In this document: positions 21,157-29,508 of the stretch, piece by piece
How the letters are laid out: each line of letters opens with the position of its first letter
How positions within the stretch are numbered: position 1 is the first letter of the stretch
From: Klebsiella oxytoca
GTDB lineage: Bacteria; Pseudomonadota; Gammaproteobacteria; Enterobacterales; Enterobacteriaceae
NCBI RefSeq assembly: GCF_009707385.1
Contig: NZ_CP046115.1
Coordinates: 2,232,001-2,296,000 of the forward strand
Length of the DNA: 64,000 bases
Direction of reading: 5' to 3'
Notes under the pieces: generated by a model
Told to the model about the DNA's origin: nothing
Seen by the model: only the letters and a program-made list of their open reading frames with translations
Databases searched by the model: none
Translations under genes and position numbers: made by a program

Positions 21157-21636
21157 GTCGCGCTTGAATGATGAGATTTGACGGCCTGAGGTCAAGTTGA
21201 CTTCGATAATCACTCGAATACCGTTACCACGCTTCGCTTGCCATGTAACCTATGCGGTAATTTCCCCGGCCCGTCTACGGCACATCGTTAAAATCGATTT
21301 GCAACTGTTGCCAGCGGCTAGCATCCCACGCGCAAGGTTGTCCTTCCGCCGTTATCTGTGTCAGATGGCTATGCGGCGCAGTATTCTGCCTGATCAACGA
21401 CAGCCATACGGTGTGTCTTAACTCATTAAAATCGGGAAGTCTTCTGCCATCCCCAGGATATCTGGCAATTACGCTAGAGCAGAAGACTGAAAATGACGCG
21501 CTTTATGCAGCATAGGTCTTATTAGGGCAACTGATGGAAGAGGCAATACTGAGGGCGATGTGAGTATTTTCTCATGCGGGTTTCCCTGCAGAAACCCGTG
21601 CGTCAAAACGCTATTTTTCGTCTTCTTGCAAACTAC
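21157..21636. other. icd downstream gap with gene remnant and hairpin
   Basis: This 480-bp stretch holds a startless coding-like frame on the minus strand (21275-21502, listed separately). It also holds a hairpin CGGGTTTC-CCTGCA-GAAACCCG (21577-21598) that may end the diguanylate cyclase transcript. No attachment-site duplication of the icd 3' end is obvious. Confidence 0.5.
21275..21502 (-). pseudogene. C-terminal remnant of an unidentified gene
   Basis: On the minus strand 75 codons are open between a TAA (21503-21505) and a TAG (21275-21277). There is no ATG or GTG near the front, and the only TTG is internal. The translation looks protein-like (VIARYPGDGRRLPDFNELRH, then HLTQITAEGQPCAWDASRW) with normal composition and ends DFNDVP. 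It reads like the tail of a decayed gene left behind icd. I do not recognise the family. It could also be a chance frame. Confidence 0.4.
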
Positions 21637-23421
21637 TTAATCTGCCTTCAGCATTCCAAAACTAACAATCCTCGAACGCCCCAGCTCCTTTGCCCGATAC
21701 AGCGCAGCATCTGCTGCACGCAACAGGCTGTCGCTTTGCGTGTGCTGTGGATAACTGGCAATACCGATGGAAACGTCGACCTGGCCAATTTCAGCAAGGC
21801 CATAGCGTAGGGCCAGCTGGTGGATGCTGTTATAGATATCGGTTGCACAGGCCATTGCCGTATCTTCATTAGTACCGGCCAGCAGCACCAGAAACTCTTC
21901 GCCGCCATAACGAAACGCCATTCCGATATCCCGTACTGCACGCTGAATAATCGCGGCGACGTTTTTGATCACCAGGTCGCCCGCTTCGTGACCGTAGTTA
22001 TCATTAATCGCCTTAAAGTGATCGATATCGATCATCAGGCAGCTTAGCGGCGTGCCGTTGCGAACCGCCAGATTCATTTGGGTGTGCAGAGCATCATCCA
22101 GATGGTGGCGGTTGCGCAGACCGGTTAATGAATCAAACAGCGCCTTTTCCAGCAGCGCGTTACGTAAACGTTGGTTAGCCAGCGCCAGGCCCAGCGCTTC
22201 AGCCATGAGTTCAAGATAGGCGCGGGAAGGGGCGGTGGCGGAGGTGACGTTGCTGAAGGAGAGCAGGCCAATCGCCTCTCCTTGAGCGATCAGTGGTACG
22301 CACAGCGACCGATTGGCCTGCGATTCTGACAGGTGATAGCAGGTAATATCCGGCTCGCCGTTGATCGGAGGATGGCTTAGCCCACGCCTGACGGCCCAGC
22401 AGCTATCCGGATGAAATACGTCAGATTCCTGCGGCGGAGAAAGCCACTGTGCAACGCAGCGCATTTGCCAGGGATCGGTATCGAGAATATAGAGCCGTCC
22501 GGGGACTTCAGGCGCAATATTCGGCGCGAAGAGTTCGGCAACGTTGATAACATCCTCAAATGATTCGCAGCCCTGCAAACGCTGGGTCATCCGCGCCAGT
22601 AGTTCTCTGATAGCCCAGTCGGCGTCGCGCTCTTGTTCCAGGCGTTGCCGCACGAGACCATTCTCGCGAAAAATGCGAATGGCCTGTGCCATATCGCCAA
22701 TTTCATCAATCTGGGTGAACTGCGGGGTTTCAACGGCATAATCCTGCGATGCCAGCCGCTGAACCACATCGCTCAGACGGACGACGGGGTACAGCACCCG
22801 CCGTTTAAGAATAAAGCCCAGCACAAACAGAAACATTAACGCAGTAAGGCCAACCATGACTTCCGAAAGCGTACGCCAGATACGTGACTTCCTGGTCGCC
22901 TCGGCAATGGTTTTATTTACTCGCCCTTCGAGCATCAGGCGAAAATGGTCGAGCTGCGTCTGAACGCGCTCAAGCTCCTGCTCATACACTGCGCCGTAAA
23001 GCAGGCTAAGCGCTTTTCCGTCTTCTCCTCGGGTAACCTGTGCCAGGGCCGTTTGCTGCTCATCCTGAAGCTCCTTGGCAATTTGCAAACCATCGTGCAG
23101 CAGCGCTAACTCTTCAGCGGTTGCGCCGTTGTCTTTAAGCTTTTCAAGACGATGCTCAATGGTGGCATCCGCGTCAGCTATCTGTTGATATTCCTGTAAA
23201 ATATTCTGGTCTTTTTTGATGATATAAAGCCGCGCGAGATCTGAAAGCTCCCAGGCGGCGCTTTCCACTTCTTCACTTAGCTTATCGAATACCTGCCGTT
23301 GTTCGACGGCGCGGCGTTCGGCATTATCCGCACTTGAGGCCATCAGCATTGCGATGCCGGAGGCGAGGGTCAGGGCGACGGTGATCCCGTAGGCCCAGTT
23401 GGTCATGGTGGCGATTCTCAC
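21637..23421 (-). CDS. membrane diguanylate cyclase with HAMP, GAF and GGDEF domains
   Basis: 594 residues. A first membrane helix (about 10-30), a helical periplasmic four-helix-type sensor (about 35-180) and a second helix (about 187-207) lead to HAMP (about 208-262), a GAF-like domain (about 275-420) and GGDEF (about 430-590). The active site reads RYGGEEF (506-510), so c-di-GMP synthesis from two GTP is expected. The inhibitory I-site reads RDIG instead of RxxD five residues upstream of GGEEF, so product inhibition may be lost. An HD-GYP gene lies 79 bp upstream on the same strand. It is not in the E. coli icd region. Confidence 0.88.
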   Translation of the reverse strand: MRIATMTNWAYGITVALTLASGIAMLMASSADNAERRAVEQRQVFDKLSEEVESAAWELSDLARLYIIKKDQNILQEYQQIADADATIEHRLEKLKDNGATAEELALLHDGLQIAKELQDEQQTALAQVTRGEDGKALSLLYGAVYEQELERVQTQLDHFRLMLEGRVNKTIAEATRKSRIWRTLSEVMVGLTALMFLFVLGFILKRRVLYPVVRLSDVVQRLASQDYAVETPQFTQIDEIGDMAQAIRIFRENGLVRQRLEQERDADWAIRELLARMTQRLQGCESFEDVINVAELFAPNIAPEVPGRLYILDTDPWQMRCVAQWLSPPQESDVFHPDSCWAVRRGLSHPPINGEPDITCYHLSESQANRSLCVPLIAQGEAIGLLSFSNVTSATAPSRAYLELMAEALGLALANQRLRNALLEKALFDSLTGLRNRHHLDDALHTQMNLAVRNGTPLSCLMIDIDHFKAINDNYGHEAGDLVIKNVAAIIQRAVRDIGMAFRYGGEEFLVLLAGTNEDTAMACATDIYNSIHQLALRYGLAEIGQVDVSIGIASYPQHTQSDSLLRAADAALYRAKELGRSRIVSFGMLKAD

Positions 23422-23500
23422 CGGATATATCCTTGCGTGCAGATGAATTCATTGTCTTTTTTGTCGCTGCACTTCCTTATCACCTGAACAGAGCCAGTGA

Positions 23501-24685
23501 TTAAGGGGACAGCGTATGAGTAATCATAGCGTGGAGCACCTCGGCATGCTGATGTAAAACGCGATACACGTCTTTATCCAGGGCACCATGTAAAACATCA
23601 CTTTCGATTAGCCGTAACGCCTGCTGACGGCTCATTCCGGGGCGATAGGGGCGGTTTTCAGTCAGCGCCGTGAAAATATCCGCGATGGCGATGATCCGGT
23701 CGGGGAGCTGCAGGTAGTGCTTATCGAGATGAAGGGGATAGCCGCTGCCATCCAGTTTTTCATGGTGATTAGCTGCCCAATTCATTATTTCGCCGAGTTC
23801 GCTGAAGGCGCTAAGAATTTCGCCGGTCATATAGCTATGTTCCCGAACCTGAAGCAACTCATCGTCATTCAGTTCACCCTGCTTCTCCAGAATTTTCAGC
23901 GGAATATGCACCTTACCAATGTCGTGTAAATAACCGGCAATCTCGATCCTCTTACAGTCCAGCGGCGGCAAATTCATATATTCTGCGAGAGTGCGGGAAA
24001 TTTGACCGACCATCAGACTATGGCTGGCGGTAAAGCTGCTGTAGGTATCGACAATTTCGGCAATTAATAAGCAGATATCTTTCAGTCCGTCTATATCGAT
24101 ATAAACATCGTTAATTGGGCCAATAATCTCCAGCATCCGCTGAATATGTCCTGGATTAAGGTGCAGACAAAAATGCTCTTCTTGCGCCAGCCGGCATAAG
24201 GTTTGACACAGCGGCGGGTCGATCTCCTCATACAGCGAACGGAATGTATTGATAATGTTATTTTGATAGGTAGCCGTATTCTTCTCTTCAGCCAGCAGAC
24301 GTTCAAAGACGTCGGCAAAATAGACAATATGCTGTTCAGGGGTTCCCCGGTGCTCCGGGGAAAAATGGTGATCGCGAATAATCGGCAGAATAGGGGCGAA
24401 GGTGGCCAACCCGGCAAGCATTTCTGCTCCCCGATGCTGATGCGGGTCGTTGAGGTTATCGATGGCGTCCAGAGACGAGAAGGTTCTTTTATCGCCCAGA
24501 ACGCCAATGTCGTGCAGCAGCGCGGCGCAAAAGATAGTTTGCTGCTGCTGGCGTGAGAGTTCTACTGCCTGCGCAAGCTCCAGCGCAATCAACGCCGTTC
24601 TCTGCATGTGCAGGTGTAATTCAGGGTTAATGATTTGTATGACGCGGGTGGTAAGCATCAATGCTGATTTTAAAGCGATACGCAT
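23501..24685 (-). CDS. HD-GYP c-di-GMP phosphodiesterase, tandem HD domains
   Basis: 394 residues from the ATG at 24685 (MRIALKSALM), which has GGAG eight bases upstream; the frame extends 207 bases further but without support. The N-terminal half is an HD domain with LLHDIGVLGD and a partial GYP-like segment (HHFSPEHRGTPEQ). The C-terminal half is a complete HD-GYP domain (AGYLHDIGKVHIP, then NHHEKLDGSGYPLH). The full motif predicts hydrolysis of c-di-GMP to pGpG/GMP. No membrane segment is seen. It sits directly upstream of the diguanylate cyclase and probably forms an operon with it. Confidence 0.87.
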   Translation of the reverse strand: MRIALKSALMLTTRVIQIINPELHLHMQRTALIALELAQAVELSRQQQQTIFCAALLHDIGVLGDKRTFSSLDAIDNLNDPHQHRGAEMLAGLATFAPILPIIRDHHFSPEHRGTPEQHIVYFADVFERLLAEEKNTATYQNNIINTFRSLYEEIDPPLCQTLCRLAQEEHFCLHLNPGHIQRMLEIIGPINDVYIDIDGLKDICLLIAEIVDTYSSFTASHSLMVGQISRTLAEYMNLPPLDCKRIEIAGYLHDIGKVHIPLKILEKQGELNDDELLQVREHSYMTGEILSAFSELGEIMNWAANHHEKLDGSGYPLHLDKHYLQLPDRIIAIADIFTALTENRPYRPGMSRQQALRLIESDVLHGALDKDVYRVLHQHAEVLHAMITHTLSP

Positions 24686-24962
24686 CGTTTTTCTCCATCG
24701 CGTGACCCGCATCGTTTCGCTCTGTTTCATTGATAGCGATGCCGACATTACCGATTTGATCGAATAAGTTGATTCTGATTTTGCATTTGCCTCAGGCCCA
24801 TTTTCAGCGCTTCTTCGGAGAACAGATGTGCCAGAAACGAAGTGAAAATCCTTTTTAGCCCGACAGTTAAGCACTTTTACCAGGCAAAACAAAAGAAATC
24901 CTGGCGAGGTATATGCATTAACTCTGCGGGGATTTGATTAAGAGCTAATGGGATGAGTTGTT

Positions 24963-25067
24963 ATGAATTTTAGAGCATTCCTGGCGATTAGGTTACTGAC
25001 AATGATGTTTTCACGCCAGGTGAGACGCGTCTGGCGCAGTTGTAGCTCGCGCTTTGCACACCGCTAG
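24963..25067 (+). CDS. possible 34-residue small protein
   Basis: The ATG at 24963 opens a short, very basic frame beginning MNFRAFLAIRLLTMMFSRQV and ending SRFAHR. The upstream sequence GGGATGAG is only a weak ribosome site. The composition (hydrophobic start, arginine-rich end) resembles small enterobacterial membrane peptides, but there is no homologue I can name. It may be spurious. Confidence 0.2.
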   Translation: MNFRAFLAIRLLTMMFSRQVRRVWRSCSSRFAHR

Positions 25068-25664
25068 TGGGAGTGGGCCGGTTGATATCGGACGGTACCC
25101 TCATCCGGTGAAAGCGCGCATCCTGCTAAGAAGAGATCTAACGCTAACGAAAGATCCGCAGATGATTCCGCAGTATTTCCATAGCGATTAATTGACTGCG
25201 GGCAGGAAGCCAGATCAGGATTATTTCACTGCGCAGTTCGGTCGCTGTCTTAGGGTAAGTAACGTATCCGTATTCTGCTACCTGTTCCTCAATTTCTATC
25301 GAGTATGCAAAATACACGCCTTAACTTTATTATCAGCAGTTGCGTTAAAGGAAGGTAGTAAAAAATCTGAAATAACGATACTGATATGAATCATTGTCGA
25401 TAAATATTAATTATTGTCAGGAAAGTAAATTAAGGTGATTCCTATTGGTTTATGACGCGGATAATTATTTTGAAATATCCCAGCCATGAGGTTGAGGATA
25501 AATGATGATAACCTCGTATCGTGGTCAAAACATCGTTTATAGCATCTTGTGAGGAAGGGGGGGCTGGTCGGATGCGGCCGCAGCGCCGCTCCGGAGGGGG
25601 CTTCAGTCGTGACATTCCGGGTAGCGCAGGCGCAGAATAGTTTTAAAATACACTGCTTCATGAT

Positions 25665-25688
25665 GAATGATTAGCTTGTTAATCATTC
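25665..25688. promoter_or_regulatory. perfect inverted repeat upstream of lpxP
   Basis: GAATGATTA (25665-25673) and TAATCATTC (25680-25688) form a perfect 9-bp inverted repeat with a 6-base spacer, 222 bp upstream of lpxP. The size and symmetry fit a dimeric repressor or activator site. No matching regulator is recognised. Confidence 0.4.
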
Positions 25689-25910
25689 TTGAGGTGGATA
25701 TATGTAATTATTTATACTTTTCTAATTTACATTTTGTTACAAGTGTGCTGGTAATGTGTTTTTTTGTATTGGTGAGGTTTTTTACTTGCCGGAGTGAATT
25801 TACCAGGATTATTATTGTCTGAACTGCTACACGTACCGCCTAATGACAGATGAAGGGACTCGTTTTTTCCTTAAGCGTTACCTCATGTTCTAATGTTTAC
25901 AGGAAAAAAC

Positions 25911-26825
25911 ATGTCTTGCGCTTTTAATAAAAGTCTTCTCCACCCACGTAATTGGGGAACCTGGTTTGGTCTGGCCGTACTCTGGCTTATCGTTCAGCTT
26001 CCTTATCCCGTTTTGCACCTTATTGGCACCAGCGCAGGCCGCGCATCCCGACGCTTTCTGAAACGCCGGGAGCATATCGCCAGACGCAATCTCGAACTCT
26101 GTTTTCCCTCTATGTCGCCAGCGGCGCGCGAAAAGCTGATTGAGCAGAACTTTATGTCGCTCGGTATGGGGCTGATTGAAACGGGGATGGCGTGGTTCTG
26201 GAGTGATGAGCGAGTCAGGAAATGGTTTGACGTCGAGGGGATGGGTAATCTCAACAATGCCCTGAGCGCCGGAAAAGGCGTGATGGTGGTTGGCGTCCAT
26301 TTTATGTCTCTTGAGCTGGGCGGCCGTACGATGGGGCTGTGCCGTCCCATGATGGCAACCTACCGTCCGCACAATAGTCCGTTAATGGAGTGGGTGCAGA
26401 CACGTGGCCGTTTGCGTTCGAATAAGGCAATGATCGACCGCCGTAATCTATCCGGACTGGTACATGCCTTAAAGTCGGGTGAGGCGGTGTGGTTCGCGCC
26501 GGATCAGGACTATGGTCCGAAGGGCAGCGTATTTGCTCCATTCTTTTCGGTACAGCAGGCCGCCACCACCAACGGTACCTATGTGCTCTCTCGTTTGTCG
26601 GGTGCGAAAATGCTCACTATCAGCATGGTGCGTAAAGCGGACCGCAAAGGTTATAGCCTGCACATCAGCGACGTGATGAGCGACTATCCAGGTGAAGATA
26701 AACAGGATGCGGCGAGCTATATTAACAAGATTATTGAGAAAGAGATCTTGCGTGCTCCTGAGCAATATTTGTGGGTTCATCGCCGCTTTAAAACTCGTCC
26801 TTTGGGCGAAACCTCCCTCTATTAA
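25911..26825 (+). CDS. lpxP: lipid A palmitoleoyl acyltransferase LpxP
   Basis: 304 residues from the ATG at 25911 (AGGA six bases upstream); the ATG at 25893 lacks a site. It belongs to the LpxL/LpxM/LpxP family with the catalytic HX4E motif in VGVHFMSLELGGR. Segments such as RKWFDVEG, MATYRPHNSPLMEWVQTR and APEQYLWVHRRFKTRP match LpxP more closely than LpxL as I recall them. It transfers palmitoleate to Kdo2-lipid IVA at the inner membrane; in E. coli this happens at low temperature. In E. coli lpxP is at 54 minutes beside alaC, so its location here is different. Confidence 0.88.
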   Translation: MSCAFNKSLLHPRNWGTWFGLAVLWLIVQLPYPVLHLIGTSAGRASRRFLKRREHIARRNLELCFPSMSPAAREKLIEQNFMSLGMGLIETGMAWFWSDERVRKWFDVEGMGNLNNALSAGKGVMVVGVHFMSLELGGRTMGLCRPMMATYRPHNSPLMEWVQTRGRLRSNKAMIDRRNLSGLVHALKSGEAVWFAPDQDYGPKGSVFAPFFSVQQAATTNGTYVLSRLSGAKMLTISMVRKADRKGYSLHISDVMSDYPGEDKQDAASYINKIIEKEILRAPEQYLWVHRRFKTRPLGETSLY

Positions 26826-26914
26826 GCCATCCGCACACGCGGCGCTTTCAAAATGGTCCCGGTTGCGTTAACGTGCGCGGGATCATATTTTTGTTGTAAG
26901 CGAAGGAGTGCGTT

Positions 26915-27553
26915 GTGTTCGCTGAGTTTGGTGTTTTGAATTACCTGACCTATCTGGTTGGGGCTATCTTTATTATCCTGGTGCCTGGCCCGAATACTTT
27001 TTTTGTCCTCAAGACTGGCGTCGCTCACGGCGTTAAAAAAGGGTATCTGGCGGCGGCTGGCGTGTTTATCGGTGATGCGGTTCTGATGTTTCTGGCTTTT
27101 GCCGGGGTCGCGACCCTTATCAAGACCACGCCGGTGCTGTTCAATATTGTTCGCTACCTGGGGGCGATTTATCTGCTGTGGTTGGGCGGTAAAATGCTTT
27201 ACGCGGTGTTAACTCAGCGTGATGGTCATTCGTCTTCCGACTCCGAGCCGGGGAGCGCGATTCTGAAACGTTCTCTGACGCTTAGCCTGACGAATCCGAA
27301 AGCCATTCTTTTTTATGTCTCATTCTTCGTACAGTTCATTGACGTCAATGCCAAAACGCCGGGGCTGGCGTTCTTTATTCTGGCGCTGACCCTGGAAGTG
27401 ATTAGCTTTATCTATATGAGCTTTCTGATCCTCTCCGGCTCTTTCGTCACCCGCTATGTGAAAACGAAAAAGAAACTGGCGAAAATCGGCAATAGCCTGA
27501 TTGGCCTCGTGTTTGTCGGTTTCGCCGCCCGCCTGGCGACGCTCCAGTCATAA
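26915..27553 (+). CDS. leuE: leucine efflux protein LeuE
   Basis: 212 residues from a GTG at 26915 with AAGGAG upstream. It is a LysE/RhtB-family exporter with six hydrophobic segments and the family motif [18 protein letters not shown] near residues 22-40, plus [15 protein letters not shown]. It exports leucine and some related amino acids. In E. coli it is Lrp-regulated and adjacent to yeaR/yoaG; here lpxP precedes it, 89 bp upstream. Confidence 0.94.
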   Translation: MFAEFGVLNYLTYLVGAIFIILVPGPNTFFVLKTGVAHGVKKGYLAAAGVFIGDAVLMFLAFAGVATLIKTTPVLFNIVRYLGAIYLLWLGGKMLYAVLTQRDGHSSSDSEPGSAILKRSLTLSLTNPKAILFYVSFFVQFIDVNAKTPGLAFFILALTLEVISFIYMSFLILSGSFVTRYVKTKKKLAKIGNSLIGLVFVGFAARLATLQS

Positions 27554-27681
27554 TAGTCGGGGCCGGTATGTGTTACCGGCCCGATAGAATCCGTCTCTGT
27601 GTTGTAACAAAACTCCTTCAATTTTGATTGCATTGGTGTTACATATACAGCCGATTATCGCTCAGAAAAAAGGGAAACCGG

Positions 27682-27945
27682 ATGATTCTGCAGAAACTCA
27701 CCAGCAACAAAAACAGCAAGAAGTTCTTTTTATCGATAGCGACTATTTTTGTCATCGCGCTTATCGTGGTTGGGCGCGCAACCTTTGGCGGAGTGGTGAG
27801 CGAATACAATATGCCGTATTCGGAATGGACGACATCCATGTTCTTCCTGCAGGGCGCGATGGTTACCGTTTATAGCATTGTTTTTACGCTGCTGTTTTCT
27901 ATCCCGCTGGGTTTCCTCTTTTTAGGTTCTGACCGCCGGGACTGA
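27682..27945 (+). CDS. small two-helix inner-membrane protein, DUF2534-like
   Basis: 87 residues from the ATG at 27682 (AGGGA upstream); the frame opens 54 bases earlier without support. Two membrane helices are seen (about 15-35 and 53-80). They flank a short periplasmic loop with RATFGGVVSEYNMPYSEWTTS. The sequence resembles the DUF2534 family as I remember it; function is unknown. A hairpin at 27954-27977 follows immediately. Confidence 0.75.
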   Translation: MILQKLTSNKNSKKFFLSIATIFVIALIVVGRATFGGVVSEYNMPYSEWTTSMFFLQGAMVTVYSIVFTLLFSIPLGFLFLGSDRRD

Positions 27946-27953
27946 TCTAACAC

Positions 27954-27977
27954 GAAGGCGAACCAAAGTTCGCCTTC
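27954..27977 (+). terminator. hairpin after the DUF2534-like gene
   Basis: GAAGGCGAA (27954-27962) and TTCGCCTTC (27969-27977) form a perfect 9-bp stem with a CCAAAG loop. No strong T run follows. It lies between two convergent genes and may serve both. Confidence 0.65.
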
Positions 27978-27991
27978 TGCTGCTTCATACT

Positions 27992-28117
27992 CTATCGCCA
28001 GTCTCTGTCGCTATGATGGTGGCGATGGTGCCCATGGTGATAGCCCGGGTCAACAATACATCCCGATAACAGCGTGCAAAGCGCAAGAATTAACGGCAAC
28101 ACGATCGGTTTTTTCAT
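27992..28117 (-). CDS. 41-residue histidine-rich lipoprotein
   Basis: The ATG at 28117 follows GGAG. The peptide begins MKKPIVLPLILALCTLLSGC, a complete lipoprotein signal with lipobox LSGC, so the mature N-terminal Cys should carry lipid. The remaining 22 residues (after the Cys: IVDPGYHHGHHRHHHSDRD then WR) contain seven histidines. This suggests binding of Ni, Zn or Cu at the membrane face. It has a TAG stop at 27992-27994. I know no named homologue. A short gene with a clean ribosome site and a strong signal motif is likely real. Confidence 0.72.
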   Translation of the reverse strand: MKKPIVLPLILALCTLLSGCIVDPGYHHGHHRHHHSDRDWR

Positions 28118-28257
28118 TACTCACTTCTCCAGTTAAATCCGTCCGCAGAAACGAGCATGCGGAATCGGCTGATGATGTGAGTGTATTCTTTTAAGTCATT
28201 GAGTAGATGAGATAATTCCGCAATTTTAGCCGGGCGCGTGGGCGAATATTCCTGGTT

Positions 28258-28332
28258 TTACCACCAGCCGAATTGCGTACCTGCAACGGCTACGATGGCG
28301 ACAATAAGCATGATAATGGTGCTTTTTTTCAT
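28258..28332 (-). CDS. yoaJ: small membrane protein YoaJ
   Basis: 24 residues (MKKSTIIMLIVAIVAVAG then TQFGWW), nearly identical in length and ending to E. coli YoaJ (…GWW). It is a single hydrophobic helix, expected in the inner membrane. Its ATG overlaps the yoaK stop by one base (TAATG), so it is translationally coupled. Function unknown. Confidence 0.88.
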   Translation of the reverse strand: MKKSTIIMLIVAIVAVAGTQFGWW

Positions 28333-28433
28333 TATGCCCCGCCCGGTGCCGCATAGCCGCCGACAAAAAACCAGCCAAGAAAAACTACGGCAACGATGAA
28401 AATTGCCACCGGAAACAGAATACCCAGTCTCAT
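28332..28433 (-). CDS. yoaK: small membrane protein YoaK
   Basis: 33 residues starting MRLGILFPVAIFIVAVVF and ending GGYAAPGGA, closely matching E. coli YoaK (32 residues). One membrane helix with a short periplasmic or cytoplasmic tail. An AGGGA ribosome site precedes the ATG at 28433. It is followed by yoaJ with TAATG coupling and lies 61 bp downstream of dgcP on the same strand. Function unknown. Confidence 0.88.
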   Translation of the reverse strand: MRLGILFPVAIFIVAVVFLGWFFVGGYAAPGGA

Positions 28434-28494
28434 AATTATGTCCCTGTTTGTCGATATGAGTCGTGCTGAACATCATACGGGATTTCAGCATAGA

Positions 28495-29508
28495 TTAGTC
28501 AATATGAAAAAATGTCTCCTGACGACGAGATTTTTTATCCTGATACATCGCGTCATCGGCGGCGCGCAGCGCCTGTTCAACATTCTGTTGCTGAGGATCC
28601 GCTTCGATAACGCCAAAACTGGCGCCGGGATAGTTAATCCGGTGCTCACCAAGAAAATAAGTCCCCATCAACTCGTGACGCAGAGCGGTAATATACGCTT
28701 GCTGTTCCGCTAATTCGCTACCGTGGCCAACGATTAAGAATTCATCGCCGCCGAGACGGCCAACGATATCGCCGTTGCGCACTCGGGCATTCAGGCGCTC
28801 GCCAACCTGTATCAGAAAACTGTCGCCGCACGGGTGACCAAATCGGTCGTTAATCGCTTTAAAACCATCAAGATCGATATAAATGAGTAACACGCTACGC
28901 TGCTGCTCAAGGGCCAGTGGAAACTGCGCGTTAAGATGTTTAAACAGCGAGCGGCGATTTGGTAAGCCGGTTAGCTCATCGGTGTACGAATGCATTTCGA
29001 GAGCAACATTGGCTGCGCGCAGCTGCTGCACCAGCGTTTCTTTCTCAACGTAGTGGGAGATGAGTTTGGCAAACAGATTCATCACCTGCTCGCCTTCAAG
29101 GTTGTAGGGCTGTCTTTGGCGGCTGGTGGCGCACAGCGTGCCGAACAATGAGCCGTCGGTCAGGCGGACAGGAATGCTGAAAAAGGTGGCGATACCCAAA
29201 TCCTGTGCGGCGATACACGAACGCCAGCGTTCGGCCACATCGTTGCTAAATATGCAACGATCGTCCAGCGCGCGTTTACACAGCGAATCATTCCATGGTA
29301 CGGAGAAACCTTCGGGGATCTGCATTTCGCTGCTGTTGTGCGCATACATAATTAGCTGGCGCTGAGCTTCGAAGTCGATACGAGTCAGGTAGGTGGACTC
29401 CATGCGGGTAACAAGCTCCAGCATTTCAAGCAGCTGTCGCACCAATGTTTCGAGAGAGTGTTCATTGGCGAGCGTTTGCGAAACGCGAGCGAGGATAAAA
29501 TCGGACAT
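28495..29508 (-). CDS. dgcP: diguanylate cyclase DgcP (YeaP)
   Basis: 337 residues, soluble. An N-terminal GAF domain (about 10-155) precedes GGDEF (about 170-330). The active site is GRLGGDEF and the I-site RNGD is intact five residues upstream, so the enzyme should make c-di-GMP and be product-inhibited. E. coli DgcP localises to poles through its GAF domain. yoaK-yoaJ follow on the same strand. About 130 bases upstream of the start is a strong intrinsic terminator in the same orientation, which could make a leader or end a small RNA. Confidence 0.94.
   Translation of the reverse strand: MSDFILARVSQTLANEHSLETLVRQLLEMLELVTRMESTYLTRIDFEAQRQLIMYAHNSSEMQIPEGFSVPWNDSLCKRALDDRCIFSNDVAERWRSCIAAQDLGIATFFSIPVRLTDGSLFGTLCATSRQRQPYNLEGEQVMNLFAKLISHYVEKETLVQQLRAANVALEMHSYTDELTGLPNRRSLFKHLNAQFPLALEQQRSVLLIYIDLDGFKAINDRFGHPCGDSFLIQVGERLNARVRNGDIVGRLGGDEFLIVGHGSELAEQQAYITALRHELMGTYFLGEHRINYPGASFGVIEADPQQQNVEQALRAADDAMYQDKKSRRQETFFHID

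Larger units (their letters stand above)
24686..25910. other. 1.2-kb gene-poor, largely AT-rich stretch upstream of lpxP
   Basis: No convincing gene of normal size is seen. It holds a 34-codon frame (24963-25067), a run of G's near 25557-25563, an inverted repeat GAGGTT...AACCTC (about 25487-25513) and a perfect palindrome at 25665-25688. The last 300 bp before lpxP are very AT-rich (many T tracts), which suggests bent or H-NS-bound DNA. It marks the junction between the two blocks that are far apart in E. coli. Confidence 0.5.

Noticed and set aside
21108..21636. Prophage or integrative element at the icd 3' end
   Set aside because: No integrase, no duplicated icd end and no phage genes follow; only a short remnant is seen.
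25192..25389. 65-codon frame in the lpxP upstream gap
   Set aside because: No ribosome site and unlikely composition.
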